Positions 26,197 through 33,957 of a stretch of DNA of 64,000 bases are shown here, one piece after another. The DNA comes from CAYRJD01 sp965212125 (GTDB lineage: Bacteria > Actinomycetota > Acidimicrobiia > Acidimicrobiales > Poriferisodalaceae). Position 1 is the stretch's first letter. The number at the start of each line of letters is the position of its first letter. The notes below the pieces were generated by a model that had not been told where the DNA came from, searched no databases, and worked only from the letters and a program-made list of their open reading frames with translations. The position numbers and the translations under genes are program-made. The stretch covers positions 620,001-684,000 of the forward strand of contig OZ243045.1 in NCBI GenBank assembly GCA_965212125.1, written 5' to 3'.

Positions 26197-26382
26197 TTAT
26201 TCGTTTTGGAAGTGCTTGTCTGCAAAATCGGAGAGCTTTTTGAGGCCTTCCTCCGTGAGGTCGAAATCTACGCTGGGGAACGTGTGTTTGAGCAGAGCGA
26301 GTTCCTTGATCGCCTCTTCGTCATCGGGGTGAGGCGATTGGCTCAGATCTAGGAAGCGGCTAACGGCTTGTGAGTAGACCAT
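26197..26382 (-). CDS. acidic small protein family, copy 2 (61 aa)
   Basis: The 61-residue copy starts at the ATG at 26382 and keeps the family core: HPDDEEAIKELALLKHTFP, then VDFDLTE and LKKLSDF, then DKHFQNE. The 5' region before the ATG matches the other copies, including GTGGTACTGTGG where others have GTGGTACCGTGG. It lies 276 bp from copy 1, ATG to ATG. Repetition of both the protein and its 5' flank at near-constant spacing shows array growth by tandem duplication. Confidence 0.65.
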   Translation of the reverse strand: MVYSQAVSRFLDLSQSPHPDDEEAIKELALLKHTFPSVDFDLTEEGLKKLSDFADKHFQNE

Positions 26383-26482
26383 CGCCGACCACAGTACCAC
26401 GCTGCCGTAACACGCCTCCCGGCGGTTTGCGCTGGTAGGGCTGTAAGTGCAGATGCCCAGCGGCTGGCGCTGCGTGTAAGGG

Positions 26483-26701
26483 TTAGCTGGCTCGTCCGCG
26501 GTCGGCAGGCTGCTGGCCGTTATGGAAATGCTTGTCTATGAAAGCAAAAACCCTCGGGAGGTCATCTTCCGTGAGGTCAAAATCAATGCTGGGGAACGTG
26601 TGCTTGACCAGAGCGAGCTGCCTGATCGCCTCTTCATCATCAGGGGGAAGGGGCGGGTAGCTGGGGTCAAGGGTGTTGCGCTTCTCATCTGAATCGCTCA
26701 T
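26483..26701 (-). CDS. acidic small protein family, copy 3 (72 aa)
   Basis: The 72-residue copy starts at the ATG at 26701. The N-terminal half is conserved (PPDDEEAIRQLALVKHTFP, SIDFDLTE) but the second helix has changed (DDLPRVFAFIDKHF) and the tail is longer (Q-Q-P-A-D-R-G-R). The frame is open upstream to 26785, but copies 4 and 5 have stops in the equivalent stretch, so the upstream part is most likely not translated. It lies 319 bp from copy 2. Confidence 0.62.
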   Translation of the reverse strand: MSDSDEKRNTLDPSYPPLPPDDEEAIRQLALVKHTFPSIDFDLTEDDLPRVFAFIDKHFHNGQQPADRGRAS

Positions 26702-26822
26702 CGCCAGCCACGGTACCACGCTGCTGTAACACGTCTTTTGGTGGTTTGTGCCGGTAGGGCTGTAGGCGCTCAGCAGCCAGCCCAATGTGCAGGAGCTAGT
26801 TGGGCGGTACTTGCCGACCGCT

Positions 26823-27008
26823 TTAGTCGTCTTGGAAGTGCTTGTCTAGGAAATCGGTGAGCTTTTTGAGGCCAGCCTCCGTGAGGTCAAAATCCACGCG
26901 AGGGAACGTGTGTTTCAGCAGAGCTATCTTCCTAACCACCTCTTCATCATCAGGGTGAAGGGGGCCTTCAAGGTCGCTGATGCGGCGGGGTTCACCTGAG
27001 TCGCTCAT
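26823..27008 (-). CDS. acidic small protein family, copy 4 (61 aa)
   Basis: The 61-residue copy starts at the ATG at 27008. Its core HPDDEEVVRKIALLKHTFP, VDFDLTEAGLKKLTDF and DKHFQDD is the cleanest example of the family. A TGA lies in frame just upstream of the conserved GTGGTACCGTGG, which argues against translation from further up. Directly upstream, at 27066-27140, is a decayed piece of an hsdR 3' end, exactly the context of copy 5 beside the intact hsdR. Confidence 0.66.
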   Translation of the reverse strand: MSDSGEPRRISDLEGPLHPDDEEVVRKIALLKHTFPRVDFDLTEAGLKKLTDFLDKHFQDD

Positions 27009-27065
27009 TGCCAACCACGGTACCACGCCGCTGCCTCACGTCTTTCGGTGGTTTGCGCTAAGGCG

Positions 27066-27140
27066 TGCTAGCCATGTCCACGAATCGACTCCACGGTTGC
27101 ATCCATCTCTTCAACAACCTGCCCTACCACGAGGTGGGAC
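27066..27140 (-). pseudogene. relic of an hsdR 3' end
   Basis: On the minus strand this stretch reads V-V-G-Q-V-V-E-E-M-D-A-T-V-E-S-I-R-G-H-G and then a stop. It matches the intact HsdR segment VVEQVVEEVDAIVEPIRGHG near its C-terminus (DNA at about 34085-34150), with a frameshift just before and a stop where HsdR has Trp. About 115 bp present between the intact hsdR end region and copy 5 are missing here. The scrap plus copy 4 therefore repeats the hsdR plus copy 5 arrangement. The remaining 27141-27329 shows no gene and should hold the drmA promoter. Confidence 0.8.
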
Positions 27141-27329
27141 ACCTTTGGGCCGCCCCACCAATCCACCGCCATGAGCTAAAGGCCTCCTGTTTCATTGATG
27201 TCAATAGTGAAGTCGGCCGCCAGCGAGGTGATACAGCCAAATGCAAATATTCCCCAAGTTGTAGCTGAGATCTGGTAGATTGAAAGCTCTTACAAAGTAA
27301 ATGCAAGAATGGGCCTTCTTGGGGGAAGC

Positions 27330-30300
27330 ATGAACGATTCGCGAAATAGAATTGTTGAAGATCTGCGAAAAGAGTTGCTTGGGCCAAGTGAGCCTGAAGA
27401 GGAACTTAAAATCAACCCGAGCAGCAGGTACTTGCTTGGGATTCTGTCTCCTGCTGGTACCAAAATAGGTGAAGCAGATGATGAGCAAGAAATAGCTCAA
27501 GGAGATGAGGCTGGAGAGACGCATAATCTTACTCAAACATTTAGGCCTTCTTCAATCGGACTGTCTGTTGTAATAGGTGATGAAGAACTTAAGATTTCTG
27601 CTGAGGTTACATGGGGAGAGTATAAAGAGTATGAGAACATTAATACTGACGAAGCAAAGGGTGGCAGGATATGGAAAAGAACCTCAAAGAAGTTTGATTT
27701 TATTATTGACACAGATGTACTACAGGATACTCACGAAGAACGCGGTGTAAGAATTAGTTACCAGATACGAAATATACAGCCTACGGCAAACCAGCTACTT
27801 ACTGTCTATGTAATGAATTGTAATGATGAGCCGCCTATTAATGAGCGGCCGCACCCAAGCGATCTGTTATATCAGCCCTGTATTACACTATCTTCAGAAG
27901 ATCCAGTCTTTAAGCCTGTGTCTGCGCAAACTAGTACAGATTCTATAAATCCTGATATTGAGTCTGCAAATCTAATCTACAGAAATATTCATAAATTCGG
28001 AGCAGGGCACAACACAGCTGTTGATTGGGAATATTCTGGAGATAGTGCCTCAAGAGTGTGGACAGACCTACTCCCTACTGTAGAAGTACCTATCGCAAAA
28101 GCTATTGATGCCTCAATAAGTATGGATGACCTTGCTACTAAACCTAGAAGTGAAGTACAAAAATCTTTACGCGCTTTATTAAGTGGCTATGAAACTTGGA
28201 TTACACAGCGCGAAAGTGAAATACCAAGTATTTCTAATGAAAGCCTGCGCCAGGTAGCAAGAAGCCATATGGATAAAGCGCTAGCCTCTCTAGACAGGAT
28301 GCTAGAAGGCACAGCGTGTTTGGATGATCCCGATGTCTTTTTGGCATTTCAGTTTGCCAACAGGGCTATGGCATTGCAAAGGCGCCATTCAGAGGTTGCC
28401 AGGCGAGTACAAGAAGGATTACAAAGATACCAAAGCATTAAAACATCTGAGATACAAGCATCATGGCGCCTTTTCCAAATTGGCTTTATTCTCCAGACCC
28501 TGCCCAGCATTATTGACCCCTTTCATAAGGATAGACAAACTGCTGACCTTTTATGGTTTCCAACAGGCGGGGGTAAAACTGAGGCCTACTTAGGACTAAC
28601 AGCATTTATATTTGCATACAGGCGCTTGCGGTCAGTATCAGATGGTGAGTCAAACTCTGGTGTTGCTGTCATTATGAGATACACATTACGTTTGCTTACA
28701 ATCCAACAGTTCCAACGTGCGCTCACGCTAACAATGGCGTGTGAATTCCTTCGTGCTGAGGCACGTAAGCACGGAAATAGCCCTTGGGGTGACGAAAGAT
28801 TTTCACTTGGCTTATGGGTGGGTAATGCTGTGACTCCGAATTCTTACGAGGATGCAAAAAAGAGCCTTGGGAGTCTAAAATCAGGAGCTAGGTTCTTCGG
28901 GTCAGGCTCGCCATACCAAATTGTGTTTTGTCCATGGTGCGGGGAAGACTTTGATCCTGCTAAAAACTATGAGTCGGATGATAAAACCCGCAAAATTCAT
29001 GTTAAGTGTAAGAACCGACTTTGTAGCTTTCGGCAGATGACTGGTGCTAGTGGAATACCGGCTGAGCTAGTCGACGAGCAGCTTTATGCAAATCCACCGT
29101 CGCTATTAATTTCCACTGTTGACAAGTTTGCCCAAATGGCCTGGAACGGTAAAATACAGTCACTCTTTGGCCGGGTGGCTGGCCATTGCACTGAGCATGG
29201 ATGGTTTACCACGAGCGATACGTCTATTCACCCTGAAACCCGTAAAAGTCACAAAAACCCAGAAGCGGTAATTGATAGGACAATTACCAGGCTTGCGCCA
29301 GCTGACTTGATCATACAAGATGAGCTTCATCTTATCTCAGGGCCATTGGGTACTTTAGTTGGCTTGTATGAGACTGTGGTAGATTCGTTATATAGCCAAA
29401 CGCATGGTAAAGGTAAGCGTGTTCCTAAGATTATCGCTTCAACTGCAACAGTGGCAAATGCAGAGAGACAGGTAGAAAATCTATTTGATCGTGATGTTTC
29501 TGTTTTCCCAGCACTTGGAACTGACTTTCGGGACTCGTATTTCTCTCGGGTAGAAGACACAGGGTCACCTACTTCTCATAGTAGGTTATATGTAGGAGTG
29601 TTTGGACCAGGTGCCTCTAAGAAGACAATTTTGATACGCACCTATGCAGCCTTGTTGTCGCGCGCAAAGCATGAATTTGAGAAACTCGGCCTTGACCCCA
29701 AAAGTTCTAAGGACTTGCTGGAAATTGCTGAAACATATATGACCCTCGTGGGCTACTTCAACTCATTACATGAACTTGGAGGCATGATTCGCTTGCTCGA
29801 GGATGATATTGTAGGTAGGTTGCATTTGCTACATAAGAATAATTCTTGGCCACAACGAAATATTTTTGAGAGACCAGAACTTACTTCTAGACGTACAAGC
29901 AGCGAGCTTTCAGAAACCTTGAAGCGGCTCTCTTATCCACATAAGCTAAAGTCGGAGCAGAAAGAAGGTAAGCGCTACGCAAAAGGCAAGTTTCCGATAG
30001 ATGTGCTACTAACCTCAAACATTATCCAAGTTGGGGTTGATATTGATAGGCTGGGATTGATGGTTATGGCAGGTCAGCCTAAAACCACGGCGGAATACAT
30101 TCAAGCTACAAGCAGAGTTGGGCGGAAACACCCTGGTCTAGTAGTGAATGTATACAACTGGCTCCGGCCACGTGATATTTCACACTTTGAAGATTTTAGG
30201 CACTATCATGAAGCATTCTATCGGCAAGTTGAGCCTACTAGTGTCACGCCATTTTCCGAACGAGCGCTTGATCGTGCCCTTGAAGGAATCTTAGCCTCAT

Positions 30301-30704
30301 TTGTACGAATGTCAAATTCTAAATATGGCCCACCAATAGGCGCGAATAACTTCCTAAAGAACGATACATCAATCCAAGGCTTTGTTGATAGCCTGCTTGA
30401 CCGAGTTCGGCGAGCAACCAATGATGAAGAAAAAGTCCAAGAACTCAAAGAAAGCATAGATAGCCGCCTAGATTATTGGGAAAACTTAGCAGAAACTTCT
30501 GCTGAGGATTTGCTCTACTCCTCGCGTGGGCAGAGCTTCCGTAAGTCTAAGTTTTCTGTGCTTTTTGAAGAATTTGGATCCACATCTTTACCGGAAGATA
30601 CTCCGCAATCTTCCTCTCATACCTGGCAAGTGCCCACATCCCTGCGAGATGTAGAAATTGCCGTACCTGTCAGCCTGCATGAAAGCGAGCAAACTGGTGG
30701 CTAA
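27330..30704 (+). CDS. drmA: DISARM helicase DrmA
   Basis: DrmA is the SNF2-like/superfamily 2 helicase of the DISARM anti-phage system. From the ATG at 27330 (GGGGGA just upstream) it is 1124 residues. The N-terminus (RIVEDLRKELLGPSEPEE, then SRYLLGILSP) is typical of DrmA. Walker A is FPTGGGKTEAYLG (about residue 410). A zinc-type cluster C-P-W-C...C-K-N-R-L-C follows near 535-570. The Walker B region is IIQDELHLISGPLG (about 660). The helicase C motif is QATSRVGRKHPG (about 925). Composition is AT-rich against the chromosome. It overlaps drmB by 26 bp. Confidence 0.9.
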   Translation: MNDSRNRIVEDLRKELLGPSEPEEELKINPSSRYLLGILSPAGTKIGEADDEQEIAQGDEAGETHNLTQTFRPSSIGLSVVIGDEELKISAEVTWGEYKEYENINTDEAKGGRIWKRTSKKFDFIIDTDVLQDTHEERGVRISYQIRNIQPTANQLLTVYVMNCNDEPPINERPHPSDLLYQPCITLSSEDPVFKPVSAQTSTDSINPDIESANLIYRNIHKFGAGHNTAVDWEYSGDSASRVWTDLLPTVEVPIAKAIDASISMDDLATKPRSEVQKSLRALLSGYETWITQRESEIPSISNESLRQVARSHMDKALASLDRMLEGTACLDDPDVFLAFQFANRAMALQRRHSEVARRVQEGLQRYQSIKTSEIQASWRLFQIGFILQTLPSIIDPFHKDRQTADLLWFPTGGGKTEAYLGLTAFIFAYRRLRSVSDGESNSGVAVIMRYTLRLLTIQQFQRALTLTMACEFLRAEARKHGNSPWGDERFSLGLWVGNAVTPNSYEDAKKSLGSLKSGARFFGSGSPYQIVFCPWCGEDFDPAKNYESDDKTRKIHVKCKNRLCSFRQMTGASGIPAELVDEQLYANPPSLLISTVDKFAQMAWNGKIQSLFGRVAGHCTEHGWFTTSDTSIHPETRKSHKNPEAVIDRTITRLAPADLIIQDELHLISGPLGTLVGLYETVVDSLYSQTHGKGKRVPKIIASTATVANAERQVENLFDRDVSVFPALGTDFRDSYFSRVEDTGSPTSHSRLYVGVFGPGASKKTILIRTYAALLSRAKHEFEKLGLDPKSSKDLLEIAETYMTLVGYFNSLHELGGMIRLLEDDIVGRLHLLHKNNSWPQRNIFERPELTSRRTSSELSETLKRLSYPHKLKSEQKEGKRYAKGKFPIDVLLTSNIIQVGVDIDRLGLMVMAGQPKTTAEYIQATSRVGRKHPGLVVNVYNWLRPRDISHFEDFRHYHEAFYRQVEPTSVTPFSERALDRALEGILASFVRMSNSKYGPPIGANNFLKNDTSIQGFVDSLLDRVRRATNDEEKVQELKESIDSRLDYWENLAETSAEDLLYSSRGQSFRKSKFSVLFEEFGSTSLPEDTPQSSSHTWQVPTSLRDVEIAVPVSLHESEQTGG

Positions 30705-32430
30705 AGTCGCTGAAATAAGATCTAGTCAGCTTGTTAATCAGTTTGGGCCTGGGTCTCTCTACGATGAGCATGCGGTTTCAATAATTATCTCTGGAATAGA
30801 TGACTGGGATATTTCTTCTTCAGAAATTATCACAGAGCCACGACTACGAAAAGTACTGCGTAGGAACACATTCTATGGTTTGCCGAGAACGGGCGCACCT
30901 GCAAGAGTTTTTCCTGAATACCTATTTTGCTCAAGATGCAGGCGGCTAGACCATTATTCTTACTTTAAGCGCTCCAAACAACGATCGGCATTTTCGTCAA
31001 GTATTGAATTCACATGTGATTCATGTCCTGCTAATGTAGCTGGTGAGAGTAAAGCACCTGCACTTGCCTTCCCCGCAAGATTTATGACTGCGTGTACTAA
31101 GGGGCACCTTGATGACTTCCCTTGGAAGTCATGGGCACATAACGGTGAGACATCTTGTAATGCTAATCTTGAATTTCGCGATACAGGCTATACAGGCAGC
31201 CTAGCTGATTTACGCGTAAAATGTAAGAACTGCGGCAAGCAAAATTCACTGGATGCTGCTTTAGGAGATAAAACCGACCTTCTTTGCTCAGGGCGTAGGC
31301 CTTGGCTTAATGATACAGACCCACATACCTGCTCAGAAAAAGCACGTGTGCTTTTACGAGGAGCATCTAATGCTTATTTTCCTGATGCAATCTCATCTCT
31401 TTCAATCCCGCCCTACTCAACACCACTACACGATGATATTTTCAAAATCTATCCAAGGCTACAAGGTATCCAAGGTCTAGAAGACCTTAAGGCTGCAATT
31501 AGACTTAAGATAATACCAGAATTGGACTTTTATACTCCTGCTGTAGTTTGGGAAGCTCTAAAGCAGCTCAGAGAACTTGAAGATGAGATGGAAGCTAGCG
31601 AACATGAAGCGCTTATGTTAGGAGAGTATAAAGCACTAGTGAGCCCTGTGAATGATACTCCAGATTTTAAAACCCGTAAACTCCCAACAAAAAAGCTAAG
31701 GGATTTTGCAAGCATATTTAGCAGGTTTCACTCTGTCACAAAAGTACTAAGGCTCCGAGAAGTAAGGGTGCTTAAAGGGTTCACCCGCATTGAGGCTTCA
31801 TCTGCTCCAGACAAACTGGCATCCCTGTCATCAATAAAGCAAGACTGGCTTCCAGCTGTTGAGTTGCGTGGGGAAGGTATTTTCTTTGAGTTAAGTCAAA
31901 AAGCCTTACAGCTTTGGGAAAACCAAAAAGCTGTTCAAGAATATTCAAGCAACTTGCCGCAAATGGACTTAACGAATGCGTTTGGAGGACCAGCAGAGAT
32001 TTCATCTAGATTTGTATTAGCTCACTCAATTAGTCACATGCTTATGCAAGCTATCCAATTTGAGGCTGGCTATTCAACAGTATCGCTTCGTGAGAGGATA
32101 TATTGTAATGCTGATATAGCGGGTATTTTGATTTACACATCTTCTCCCAGTTCAGATGGAACGTTGGGCGGCCTTGTAGAACTAACAGATGTGGTTGGAG
32201 GAATCTTTGCGAGAGCACTTGAGGGAGCACGATTATGTACAAATGATCCTTACTGCTCTTCCCATAACTTTGAGCACCCTACTTCTCATTACAATGGAGC
32301 GGCATGCCACGCCTGTTTGCTCTTACCTGAAACTTGTTGCGAATATAGAAATAGATTTTTAGACAGAAGTAGTCTCGTAGAAATTCTTTCTAGCTCTGTT
32401 AAGAGATCAATAGCGTATGACCCCAAATAA
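30679..32430 (+). CDS. drmB: DISARM protein DrmB (DUF1998)
   Basis: DrmB pairs with DrmA in a complex that recognises and blocks incoming phage DNA. The product is 583 residues from the ATG at 30679; a GTG at 30697 is possible. The start EIRSSQLVNQFGPGSL is characteristic. Cys pairs (F-C-S-R-C-R-R; C-D-S-C; C-K-N-C) suggest zinc sites in the first third. The C-terminal DUF1998 region has LAHSISHMLMQAIQFEAGY, then GTLGGLVEL, and a final Cys cluster (NDPYCSSH, CHACLL, CCEYRN). It lies in the same AT-rich block as drmA and the methylase, consistent with transfer as a unit. Confidence 0.9.
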   Translation: MKASKLVAKVAEIRSSQLVNQFGPGSLYDEHAVSIIISGIDDWDISSSEIITEPRLRKVLRRNTFYGLPRTGAPARVFPEYLFCSRCRRLDHYSYFKRSKQRSAFSSSIEFTCDSCPANVAGESKAPALAFPARFMTACTKGHLDDFPWKSWAHNGETSCNANLEFRDTGYTGSLADLRVKCKNCGKQNSLDAALGDKTDLLCSGRRPWLNDTDPHTCSEKARVLLRGASNAYFPDAISSLSIPPYSTPLHDDIFKIYPRLQGIQGLEDLKAAIRLKIIPELDFYTPAVVWEALKQLRELEDEMEASEHEALMLGEYKALVSPVNDTPDFKTRKLPTKKLRDFASIFSRFHSVTKVLRLREVRVLKGFTRIEASSAPDKLASLSSIKQDWLPAVELRGEGIFFELSQKALQLWENQKAVQEYSSNLPQMDLTNAFGGPAEISSRFVLAHSISHMLMQAIQFEAGYSTVSLRERIYCNADIAGILIYTSSPSSDGTLGGLVELTDVVGGIFARALEGARLCTNDPYCSSHNFEHPTSHYNGAACHACLLLPETCCEYRNRFLDRSSLVEILSSSVKRSIAYDPK

Positions 32431-32483
32431 AATGACCTATAACATTAAACCGTCTTCTCTATTCAAAGTTTAATTGATTCATC

Positions 32484-33578
32484 TTGCCTACTAAGAATTA
32501 TAAAGTTATTGACCTATTTTCCGGGTGTGGAGGGTTGACAAAGGGTTTTCTAAGTGCTGGTTATAAGTTAGCATATGCTATTGAATCCGACCCATCTGCT
32601 ATCGCAACTTTTGCAGCAAACTTTGGTGAAGAGAGTCTCTTCCCTGGCGATATTACAAGGCTCCCAAAGAGTTATTTACCAGGCGCAGATATAGTTGTTG
32701 GGGGCCCTCCTTGCCAAGGGTTTTCTCGTTTAGGGAAATCTGACCCGAATGACCCGCGGAGCACTCTTTGGAGGGATTTTCTTAATGTGGTTAAAGTGGT
32801 TAGGCCCTCTCACTTTGTTATGGAAAATGTAGCAAGTTTTCTTGGGTCAAATCAATATACTCAATTTCGGAAAGCTATGCGTGCTAGCAAATATTTACGT
32901 GACTACGTGTTCGATGTGAGGATTATGAATACCGCAAATTATGGCGTTCCTCAAAAAAGAAGGCGAGCAATTATTATTGCCAGCCGCTCTTCGGAAGTAT
33001 CTTTTCCTGAACCAACCCACTCACCAGATAGCACCTTTGGATGGGTTTCATTGAAAGAAGCCCTTCATGGTATACCAGATAAAGCGACTAGCGATGGACT
33101 TCCTGTACGTCAAAATAACTCAAATATCTCGGGCCCTTACACATCCTCTGAGCTGCATATCTCCTTACCTCCAACAGAGCTTGGACTTGCAAGATACAAA
33201 TGCATACCCCCCGGAGGCAGTCGCTTTAACCTTCCAGATGATTTGAAGCCTGACTGCTGGATTGTGAATAAAACGGGGTTTAGCGATGTTCTCGGCCGCT
33301 TGAAGTGGGAAGAGCCAGCAGTGACAATTCGTACAGAGTTCTGGAAGCCAGAAAAAGGGAGATACCTTCATCCTGAATGGGTACCCGATAACCCAGCTGC
33401 ACAGATAAACCGAGCTTTAACTCACTGGGAAGCAGCGCGGATACAAACTTTTCCCGACGACTTCCTTTGGTATGGAACAAGAGTGCAAATTGGTGCTCAA
33501 ATTGGAAATGCCGTACCCCCCTTATTTGCTAAGCAAATAGCTGACCACATTTTGACGAATTTTGACTTTGCTCAGTAG
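32484..33578 (+). CDS. drmMII: DNA (cytosine-5) methyltransferase, DISARM class 2 type (DrmMII)
   Basis: The 364-residue C5-methyltransferase has motif I DLFSGCGGLTKGF, motif IV GGPPCQGFSRLG with the catalytic Cys (about residue 77), motif VI E-N-V, motif VIII QKRRRAIIIA and motif X QIGNAVPPLFA. The only plausible start is a TTG at 32484, with a weak ribosome site. In DISARM class 2 this enzyme marks host DNA as self. Its place 53 bp after drmB supports that role. The target-recognition part (residues about 190-290) is not diagnostic for a site. No drmC phospholipase-D gene follows; the next gene is on the opposite strand. Confidence 0.88.
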   Translation: MPTKNYKVIDLFSGCGGLTKGFLSAGYKLAYAIESDPSAIATFAANFGEESLFPGDITRLPKSYLPGADIVVGGPPCQGFSRLGKSDPNDPRSTLWRDFLNVVKVVRPSHFVMENVASFLGSNQYTQFRKAMRASKYLRDYVFDVRIMNTANYGVPQKRRRAIIIASRSSEVSFPEPTHSPDSTFGWVSLKEALHGIPDKATSDGLPVRQNNSNISGPYTSSELHISLPPTELGLARYKCIPPGGSRFNLPDDLKPDCWIVNKTGFSDVLGRLKWEEPAVTIRTEFWKPEKGRYLHPEWVPDNPAAQINRALTHWEAARIQTFPDDFLWYGTRVQIGAQIGNAVPPLFAKQIADHILTNFDFAQ

Positions 33579-33661
33579 TCGCTATTAGTACGTTTTGTAG
33601 CTAGCATCAAGCAGATGCTTTCAGGCTCAAACAGTCACAAAGAGTAGCGCGAAAGGGCTAG

Positions 33662-33677
33662 TTTGCCTTCTGGCAAA
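33662..33677. terminator. small hairpin between drmMII and small-gene copy 5
   Basis: TTTGCC-TTCT-GGCAAA gives a 6-bp stem in the gap between the convergent methylase and small gene. On the minus strand it follows the copy 5 stop by about 10 bp. No T-run is present, so the call is weak. Otherwise 33579-33686 holds nothing that I recognise. Confidence 0.3.
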
Positions 33678-33686
33678 TTGATCTGT

Positions 33687-33869
33687 TCAGTCGTCCATAT
33701 ATTTGAGAATGAAGACCTCAAGCACTTCAAGTGAAGATTCAGTACCGTCATACCAAAATTCTGGAACCTTACGCCTTAGCAAGAGCAGCTTTCTAAGCGC
33801 CTCTTCGTCGTCGGGGCGCAGAGGCTTATCCGGATTACTAACGCGGCGAACGCCATCTGAATCGCTCAT
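33687..33869 (-). CDS. acidic small protein family, diverged copy 5 (60 aa)
   Basis: The N-terminal half follows the family (S-D-S-D-G, PDKPLRPDDEEALRKL), but the second half differs (PEFWYDGTESSLEVLEVFI), so this copy may have another partner. The start is the ATG at 33869, behind the same 57-bp element as copies 1-4 (33867-33920); a stop lies in frame upstream of it. It lies 88 bp downstream of hsdR on the same strand and could be the last gene of the type I operon. Confidence 0.62.
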   Translation of the reverse strand: MSDSDGVRRVSNPDKPLRPDDEEALRKLLLLRRKVPEFWYDGTESSLEVLEVFILKYMDD

Positions 33870-33957
33870 CACCGACCACGGTACCACGACGCAGTCTTAC
33901 GCTTACCGGCAGTTTGTGCCGAGGCGTGTCAGTACCGGTACCCGCTACATCCGCTAC

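Larger units (their letters stand above)
26104..27060 (-). repeat. conserved ~57-bp element upstream of each small gene (four tandem copies)
   Basis: Elements at about 26104-26160, 26380-26436, 26699-26755 and 27006-27060 share, reading toward the gene, GGC-R-CAAAC-Y-R-CC, a variable AGACGT-like part, then GCGTGGTACCGTGG ending at the ATG. CGTGGTAC-CGTGGT is a direct repeat of a hexamer (8-bp period). A fifth copy lies at 33867-33920. Reading frames across it are broken in two of the five, so selection or recent duplication acts on the DNA or RNA. A promoter/operator or leaderless start region is plausible. Confidence 0.7.

Noticed and set aside
25891..27060. Regularly spaced repeats as a possible CRISPR array
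   Set aside because: Units are about 300 bp, contain coding frames and differ throughout. There are no short identical repeats with unique spacers and no cas genes.
33195..33215. Other G/C runs (for example C6 in drmMII, G6 near 37697 and 3895) as slippery switches
   Set aside because: Six-base runs are too short to expect frequent slippage and are common by chance at this GC.
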